A stretch of 64,000 nucleotides of DNA. It comes from Streptomyces sp. 35G-GA-8. GTDB taxonomy: Bacteria; Actinomycetota; Actinomycetes; Streptomycetales; Streptomycetaceae. Shown here piece by piece: positions 59,439 through 64,000 of this stretch. Both the position numbers and the translations under genes were made by a program. The stretch is taken from NCBI RefSeq assembly GCF_023534745.1, contig NZ_JAMHJQ010000001.1:62001-126000 (forward strand), read 5' to 3'. The notes under the pieces are model-generated. The model did no database searches, was not told where the DNA came from, and worked only from the letters and a program-made list of their open reading frames with translations. Positions within the stretch are counted from its first letter, which is position 1, and every line of letters starts with the position of its first letter.

Positions 59439-60325
59439 GACCCCCCGTGGACCTGACGATCCTCTACCGCGGCCCGCTCGCCTCCTGCGACTACGACTGT
59501 CCCTACTGCCCGTTCGCCAAGCGCCGCGACAGCCGCGACCAACTGCGCGCCGACCGGGCCGCCCTGGAGCGCTTCACCGCCTGGGCGTCCGAGCGGCGGG
59601 AGGACAGGCTGTCGGTGCTGTTCACTCCCTGGGGCGAGGGGCTGGTCCGTTCCTGGTACCGGCGCGCCCTCACCGAGCTGTCGCTGCTGCCGCACATCGG
59701 CCGGGTGGCGATCCAGACGAATCTCAGCTGCCGCACCGACTGGCTGGCGGACGCCGATCCCGCGAAGCTCGCCCTGTGGTGCACGTACCACCCGGGCCAG
59801 ACGCCGTACGAGCGCTTCCTCGCGAAGACCCATGAGCTGGCGGCCCGTTCGATCCGGTTCAGTGTGGGCGTCGTCGGCCTGCCGGACCATCTGGAGCTCG
59901 CGCGCAGGCTGCGCGCGGACCTGCCCGAGCGGGTGTATCTGTGGATCAACGCGGCCGAGGGGCAGGGCTATACGGACGAGGAGGCCGACCGCTGGACGGC
60001 CCTCGATCCGCTCTTCCCCTACAGCCGGCACCCGCACCGCTCGGCCGGTCTGCCCTGCCGGACGGGCGAGTCGGTGATCTCGGTGGACGGCGAGGGTACG
60101 GTGCGGCGCTGCCACTTCGTCCGCGCCGAGCTGGGCAATCTCTACGACGGGTCCTACCGGCGGGCGCTGGTTCCGCGGGCGTGCCCGCTGGCGGTGTGCG
60201 ACTGCCATATCGGCTATGTGCATCTGGAGACACTGCCGTTGTACGACGTCTTCGCCGGAGGGGTGCTGGAACGGATCCCGGCGGGGATCGGACCGGCCGG
60301 ATCCGCCCTCGGCGTCAGTGCTTGA
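59435..60325 (+). CDS. STM4011-family radical SAM protein
   Basis: 296 residues from the GTG at 59435 (GTGA overlap with the previous gene); a second GTG at 59447 is possible. LASCDYDCPYCPFAKRRDSR holds the CxxxCxxC site (Cys18, Cys22, Cys25). A C-terminal set of cysteines follows: Cys in GLPCRTGES, in RRCHFV, then RACPLAVCDCHIGYVHL, which looks like a SPASM/twitch-type auxiliary cluster site. Such enzymes often modify peptides or proteins. Last gene of the operon; it ends 11 bases inside the convergent SGNH hydrolase gene. Confidence 0.9.
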   Translation: MRPPVDLTILYRGPLASCDYDCPYCPFAKRRDSRDQLRADRAALERFTAWASERREDRLSVLFTPWGEGLVRSWYRRALTELSLLPHIGRVAIQTNLSCRTDWLADADPAKLALWCTYHPGQTPYERFLAKTHELAARSIRFSVGVVGLPDHLELARRLRADLPERVYLWINAAEGQGYTDEEADRWTALDPLFPYSRHPHRSAGLPCRTGESVISVDGEGTVRRCHFVRAELGNLYDGSYRRALVPRACPLAVCDCHIGYVHLETLPLYDVFAGGVLERIPAGIGPAGSALGVSA

Positions 60326-61139
60326 GGGGCAAGAGGTCCGGACGCTTCGCCTCGACGTGATCACCGGAGGATTCGCCGCGCAGCCGTCGCCCGATCCACG
60401 GCACCAGATACTCGCGCGCCCAGTGGATGTCGTCGCGCCGCACCTCCAGGGTCCCGCGCGGCGGCTGCGGCGGCCACGGCTGGTCCGGGTCGGCGGGCAC
60501 ATCGAGGCCGAGCACCTGCGCGGCGCGCAGCGCGACACGGGTGTGCCCCTCGGGTGAGAGATGCAGCCGGTCGCCGTCCCAGGCCCGCCTGTCCTGTACG
60601 GACTTGAGCGACCAGAGGTCGAGCACGGGACAGTCGTAGCGGTCCGCGATGGCCCGTACGTGGGCGGTGTAGGTGGCGATCTTGCCGCGCAGATGGCGCA
60701 GCACGGGTACGCCCCGGGTATCGAAGCCGGTGGTCACCATGACCGCGCCGACGGCACCGGAGAGATCGGCGACGGCCCGCTCGAAACGCTCGGCGACATC
60801 GTCGGGGTCGGTGCCGGGCCGGATGATGTCATTGCCGCCGGCGCAGAACGTCACGAGATCCGGGGCGAGTTCCTTCGCGCGCGGAATCTGTTCGTCGACG
60901 ATCTGGTCGAGGAGCCGGCCGCGTACGGCGAGATTGGCGTACCGGAAATCGCCGTGGACGGTGTCCGCCGTCGCACCCGAGACCGGCAGTTGGTCGGCGA
61001 GCAGGACCGCGAGCCGGTCCGCCCAGCCGACATACATCCCGTCGGGGCCAGGGTCTCCCACCCCCTCCGTGAAGCTGTCGCCGATCGCCGCGTACGACCC
61101 GATCACGCCATTTCTTCTTGATCTCGAATCGTCTGCCAC
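60315..61139 (-). CDS. SGNH/GDSL-family hydrolase
   Basis: 274 residues from the GTG at 61139. The four SGNH blocks are visible: YAAIGDSFTEGVGDPGPDG (block I, Ser20 in GDSF), a Gly in block II (NLAVRGRLLDQ), FCAGGNDIIRPGTDPDD (block III Asn) and DGDRLHLSPEGHTRVALRAA (block V Asp-x-x-His). It is likely a cytosolic esterase or deacetylase, since no signal peptide is present. The C-terminal ~60 residues add a Trp/Pro-rich segment (DQPWPPQPP). The DUF-like tail resembles other Streptomyces SGNH proteins. Confidence 0.92.
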   Translation of the reverse strand: MADDSRSRRNGVIGSYAAIGDSFTEGVGDPGPDGMYVGWADRLAVLLADQLPVSGATADTVHGDFRYANLAVRGRLLDQIVDEQIPRAKELAPDLVTFCAGGNDIIRPGTDPDDVAERFERAVADLSGAVGAVMVTTGFDTRGVPVLRHLRGKIATYTAHVRAIADRYDCPVLDLWSLKSVQDRRAWDGDRLHLSPEGHTRVALRAAQVLGLDVPADPDQPWPPQPPRGTLEVRRDDIHWAREYLVPWIGRRLRGESSGDHVEAKRPDLLPLKH

Positions 61140-61254
61140 AGCACCACATCATCCACCGGCAGATGTGACCTACGCGACCGTAAGGAGGGGTTGACGCCGG
61201 GTGAGATATGCCATCGGTCAAGTTTCGGCCAAGCGGGAATAGGTGGAAACGGCC

Positions 61255-61283
61255 GCTGCCCGGCACGGAAAGTGCCGGGCAGC
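61255..61283 (-). terminator. Perfect 12-bp hairpin after the M23 peptidase gene
   Basis: GCTGCCCGGCAC (61255-61266) and GTGCCGGGCAGC (61272-61283) pair without mismatch around a 5-base loop, 27 bases past the peptidase stop on the minus strand. Confidence 0.88.
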
Positions 61284-61309
61284 GGATTGGGTTGACGTGA
61301 TCCGGTGAA

Positions 61310-62383
61310 TCAGACGTTCACGCCGTTCTCCCGGAGGTAGGCCACCGGGTCGACGTCCGAGCCGTATTCGGGGCCGGTGCGGATCTCGAAGTGCAGGTGC
61401 GGTCCAGTGGAATTGCCGGTGGAACCGGAGAGTCCGATCTCCTGACCCGCGCTGACGCTCTCGCCCGCGGAGACCTCAAGGGACGACAGGTGACCGTACT
61501 GCGAGTACATGCCGTCGCTGTGCTGGATGACGATCTGGTTGCCGTACGCGCCACCCCAGCCGGCCGTCACGACTGTACCGTCGCTGACCGCCTTTACGGG
61601 CGTGCCCGAGGACGCCGAGAAGTCGACACCGGTGTGGTAGCCGCTGGACCAGCTGGAGCCGGAGGCGCGGTACGGCGTGGAGGTCGGTCCGTCGACCGGC
61701 GCGGAGAAGCCGGAACCGGTGCTCTGCTCCCCGGTGTCGGCGGGGGGCGCCTCCTCGGTAGCGGGGGCGGTGGGCTCCTCCGTCGAACCGCTCGACGAGG
61801 AGTCGGCGGACGAGGTGTCGTCGGACGTGGTGTCGTCGGACGAGGAGCCGGCGGAGTCGTCCGCGGGAGCGGAGGAGTCGTCCGAGGAGGTGGTGTCGGC
61901 CGGCGTGCCGGAGTCGTCCGTGGAGCTGGAGGGCGCCGCCGGAGCCTCGGACGGCGCGCTCGCCGCGGCCCGCCCGCCGAGGGTCAGCTTCAGGCCGGGG
62001 TGGATCAGCGACGGGTTGTCGCCGACGGCCTCACGGTTGTCCTTGTACAGCCGATGCCAGCCGCCACGGACATGGTGGTCGGCGGCGATCGTGGAGAGGC
62101 AGTCGCCGGACACCACGGTGTAGGTCCTCGCGACCCTGGTGGCGGCCTGGGTGGCGGTCTGCTTCGTCTCGGCCCGCTGCTGGGCGCCGGACAGATTCTT
62201 GGCCTGGTGCGCCGAGGCGGGGGCGGCCTGCGGAGCGGCGGCGGGGGCCGCCTTCTCCGCGGCGTGCGCGCCGGTGGCGCCGATGAGCGGAAGCGCGATT
62301 GCCGCGCCACCCGTACCCGCGGCGATGAATCCGCGCGAGATCGAATTGGACTTGGGACGGCGGTGCTTACCCTTCGAGGGCAT
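61310..62383 (-). CDS. Secreted LysM + M23 peptidase (cell-wall endopeptidase)
   Basis: 357 residues from the ATG at 62383 (GGAGAGG upstream). A basic leader with signal (RGFIAAGTGGAAIALPLIGA...AHAA) is followed by a LysM domain (TYTVVSGDCLSTIAADHHVR...HPGLKLTLGG). A ~90-residue Ser/Asp/Thr-rich linker comes next. The C-terminal M23 domain has SGYHTGVDFSASSGTPVKAV (metal His and Asp), YSQYGHLSSLEVSAGESVSA and GPHLHFEIRTGPEYG (HxH). It should cut peptidoglycan crosslinks and stay wall-bound through LysM. Its leader holds a c-di-AMP riboswitch, as in other Streptomyces wall-hydrolase genes. Confidence 0.93.
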   Translation of the reverse strand: MPSKGKHRRPKSNSISRGFIAAGTGGAAIALPLIGATGAHAAEKAAPAAAPQAAPASAHQAKNLSGAQQRAETKQTATQAATRVARTYTVVSGDCLSTIAADHHVRGGWHRLYKDNREAVGDNPSLIHPGLKLTLGGRAAASAPSEAPAAPSSSTDDSGTPADTTSSDDSSAPADDSAGSSSDDTTSDDTSSADSSSSGSTEEPTAPATEEAPPADTGEQSTGSGFSAPVDGPTSTPYRASGSSWSSGYHTGVDFSASSGTPVKAVSDGTVVTAGWGGAYGNQIVIQHSDGMYSQYGHLSSLEVSAGESVSAGQEIGLSGSTGNSTGPHLHFEIRTGPEYGSDVDPVAYLRENGVNV

Positions 62384-62391
62384 GGCGAATT

Positions 62392-62576
62392 CCTCTCCGG
62401 CGCCTGCGAGGTGAGCTGTCGGGTTCGGGCTGGAGCTGCCCGGCCGCGCGTGGTGCGCGACTTCACCCCGAGCCGTCCGAACTTCCGGATCGGCGTACTA
62501 CCTGGGTCCCCCGCTCCTGCCACGCGTTGATGGGTGGATGCGAATTCCGAGCGGCGGCAGGATTCGGCGATCCGCT
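62392..62576 (-). promoter_or_regulatory. ydaO/yuaA-type c-di-AMP riboswitch
   Basis: In the minus-strand leader of the peptidase gene, ending nine bases before its start, the conserved ydaO elements occur in order: GGATCGCCGAATCCTGCCGC at the 5' side, GGAGCGGGGGACCCAGGTA, CTCGGGGTGAAGTCGC, GGCCGGGCAGCTCCAGCCC followed by GAACCCGACAGCTCACC, and CTCGCAGGCGCCGGAGAGG at the 3' end. This matches the class remarkably well. c-di-AMP binding turns gene expression off in this class, so the hydrolase should be repressed at high c-di-AMP. The bounds are approximate. Confidence 0.93.
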
Positions 62577-63007
62577 CGGATTGAGGCTGAAGGTAAGCGA
62601 GCCGGACGGCCGGAACAAGATGCCGTATTCGGGCGGTGGCGCCCGTTTCGGATATCGCTCGGGATATTCGGTCACCCTGCGTGGATTCCGGTCTCCAATT
62701 ACCTTGCGGAGCAGCAATTCCCCCTCCCGATACCGCCACGCAACGTCACGGATATGATCCTGCTCACGGACCGGAGGCCATCTCACCCGCGACCGGGGCA
62801 GGTTATACGGAATCGTCCATTCCGGACAGATGGGCAGGTGAGTGGCATTCATCCACGATTCATTCGCGCGCAGTGTCCGAATAATGCGCTTCTGACCCCT
62901 CGGGGGCCGGGCCGATTGCCACAGGTTGCCTGAGGAACAAATGTCGTAGGGTCAGAAGCCGACATCGTCGGCGAGCCGCGCCGACGGCAGACACGGAGGA
63001 GCACGCC
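62577..63007. other. Divergent leader/promoter region without a gene
   Basis: The 430 bases between the riboswitch and the phosphatase gene contain only frames without recognisable protein sequence. It should hold the peptidase promoter (minus strand) and that of the phosphatase (plus strand). TAGGGT at about 62955 with TTGCCT 15 bases upstream is a possible -10/-35 pair for the latter. The stretch is less GC-rich than coding DNA. Confidence 0.5.
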
Positions 63008-63820
63008 GTGACGCAGCAGCTGCCGCAGGTCCCGTCGACAGAGCCCGAGTTGTCAGGCGTGCGCAACTTCCGCGATGTGGGCGGACTGCCGACCACGGAC
63101 GGCCGGCGGGTGGCCCACGGCAGGCTCTTTCGCAGCGGACATCTCGCCAACGCCACCCCGGCCGATGCCGCCTTCCTCTCCTCCCTCGGCCTGCACACGA
63201 TCTTCGACTTCCGCAACGCCGCCGATCTGAAGCTCGACGGCGCGGATGTGGAGCTGCCCGGCGTACGCAATGTGAATCTGCCGCTCACCGACCCGGCGGA
63301 CGGCGCCGAGTTCTGGCGGATGGTGCGGGACGGCGACCTCGACCAGCTGCGCTCGCTCCTCTCGGACGGCAGGGCGGCGACCCGGATGATCGAGTCGTAC
63401 CGCACGATCATCACGGAACGCACCGCCGAGCACAGCCGCGTCCTGCACTCCCTCGCCGAGGACAGCGTCCCCGCGCTCATGCACTGCGCGGCGGGCAAGG
63501 ACCGGGCGGGGCTCTCCATCGCGGTCACCCTGCTCGCGGTCGGGGTGGAGCCCGAGGCGGTCGAGGCCGACTATCTCAAGTCGAACGAACCGCACCACCG
63601 CTACCCGATCCACCGCAGCGACAACTCCCCCACCGGGATGTCCTCGGAGGTGATGGAGCTGCTCAGCCCGCTCTTCGACGCTCGCGCCGAGTACCTCGCG
63701 ACGGCCTTCGAGACCATCGAGAAGACCTGGGGCACCACCGACCGCTATCTGACCGAGGGCCTCGGGCTCACCCCCGAGACCCGCGAACGGCTTCGCACCC
63801 GCCTCCTCGACCAGAGCTGA
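63008..63820 (+). CDS. Tyrosine-protein phosphatase (IphP/MptpB-like)
   Basis: 270 residues from the GTG at 63008, behind ACGGAGGAG. The start LSGVRNFRDVGGLPTTDGRR and RVAHGRLFRSGHLANAT is the typical IphP/MptpB N-terminus. The catalytic loop is LMHCAAGKDRAGLSIAVTLL: HCxxGKDR-type P-loop with nucleophilic Cys, general acid Asp and phosphate-binding Arg. Such atypical phosphatases act on phospho-Tyr/Ser/Thr and phosphoinositides. No kinase neighbour is visible. Confidence 0.93.
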   Translation: MTQQLPQVPSTEPELSGVRNFRDVGGLPTTDGRRVAHGRLFRSGHLANATPADAAFLSSLGLHTIFDFRNAADLKLDGADVELPGVRNVNLPLTDPADGAEFWRMVRDGDLDQLRSLLSDGRAATRMIESYRTIITERTAEHSRVLHSLAEDSVPALMHCAAGKDRAGLSIAVTLLAVGVEPEAVEADYLKSNEPHHRYPIHRSDNSPTGMSSEVMELLSPLFDARAEYLATAFETIEKTWGTTDRYLTEGLGLTPETRERLRTRLLDQS

Positions 63821-63898
63821 GCGCCGACGGGAGCGAAGGCAGAGGCCCGGGCGAGGGCAGCGGCGGGAGCGGGGACGGCGCTACTTTCGATACACGCC

Positions 63899-64000
63899 CT
63901 ACCCCCGCGCGCCCATCTCGAAGAGCAGATAGAGAAAGGCCGCGAAGAGATGGCCGGCGATCAGATAGGCGAAGAGCCGGATGACCAGTCCGCGCGGGAA
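63899..64000 (-). CDS. DUF6126-like small membrane protein, 5' truncated
   Basis: The minus strand from base 64000 reads FPRGLVIRLFAYLIAGHLFA then AFLYLLFEMGARG and TAG at 63901-63899: 33 residues of a single membrane helix ending the gene. I recall this FPRGLVIRLFAYLIAGH string from the short DUF6126 proteins of Streptomyces. The start lies beyond the window. Function unknown. Confidence 0.75.
   Translation of the reverse strand, partial: FPRGLVIRLFAYLIAGHLFAAFLYLLFEMGARG

Noticed and set aside
62538-62933. 131-codon plus-strand frame in the leader region
   Set aside because: It overlaps the riboswitch and the divergent promoter region, and shows no protein features.

Overview
The window looks like an accessory stretch of a Streptomyces or close actinobacterial chromosome. 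The GC content is very high, GTG and TTG starts are frequent, and several exported proteins carry Tat signals. It also holds a conservon-type G-protein operon, a mycothiol-transferase-like DinB protein, a GntR-TetR fusion regulator and a c-di-AMP riboswitch ahead of an M23 peptidase. All family calls come from reading the translated sequence; no database search was run.

Layout. 1-6.3 kb: a truncated GH43 glycosidase, a Tat-exported protein with no clear family, a membrane SpoIIE/PP2C phosphatase, a Tat-exported intradiol dioxygenase-like protein, and an ArsR regulator next to a quinone-oxidoreductase-like enzyme. 6.4-10.6 kb: a MocR regulator divergent from an operon holding the two halves of a Tm-1-like protein plus a cupin. 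10.8-19.5 kb: a secreted alpha/beta hydrolase, a divergent AraC/MFS pair resembling NimR/NimT, a decayed amidohydrolase-esterase pair, and a TetR regulator facing an old-yellow-enzyme/MFS/hydrolase operon. 20-22.4 kb: stress-type genes (TerD, a membrane protein, TatA, a GlsB-like protein) with a 17-bp tandem array. 22.6-30.2 kb: a decay zone. It holds an amidohydrolase that lost its metal-binding N-terminus, an NmrA-like gene and a two-component system broken by deletions, around an intact FAD monooxygenase/VOC pair and its GntR-TetR regulator. It ends at a tRNA-Pro gene, and a 23-bp repeat lies beside that tRNA and again 5 kb away.

30.3-44.4 kb: a split transketolase, a DinB protein, a LysR/aldo-keto-reductase pair, and a very large secreted ThuA/sugar-dehydrogenase/PKD/CBM6 protein with a sugar isomerase. 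A GNAT enzyme and an SsuBC/ThiY-like ABC transporter with a LacI regulator follow. The same palindrome (AGAAAGCGCTTTCT) lies before the giant secreted protein and between the transporter and the LacI gene, which suggests one regulon. 44.4-48.3 kb: a conservon (sensor kinase, roadblock, DUF742, small GTPase) ending in a GAF-domain gene. 48.6-53.4 kb: a SIS-domain protein, a DeoR regulator, an MBL-fold hydrolase, a TetR remnant with an 8-bp repeat array, and a PfkB kinase.

53.5-60.3 kb holds the most interesting system. A tightly coupled five-gene operon encodes a leucine-rich-repeat protein, an ATP-grasp protein, an alkaline-phosphatase-fold hydrolase and two radical SAM proteins (the STM4015-STM4011 families). 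It is divergent from a small QREY-motif protein and a DUF6745-like protein. The families are conserved, but I know of no established function for the system. The window closes with an SGNH hydrolase, an M23/LysM peptidase under a ydaO-type riboswitch, a tyrosine phosphatase and the end of a DUF6126-like membrane peptide.
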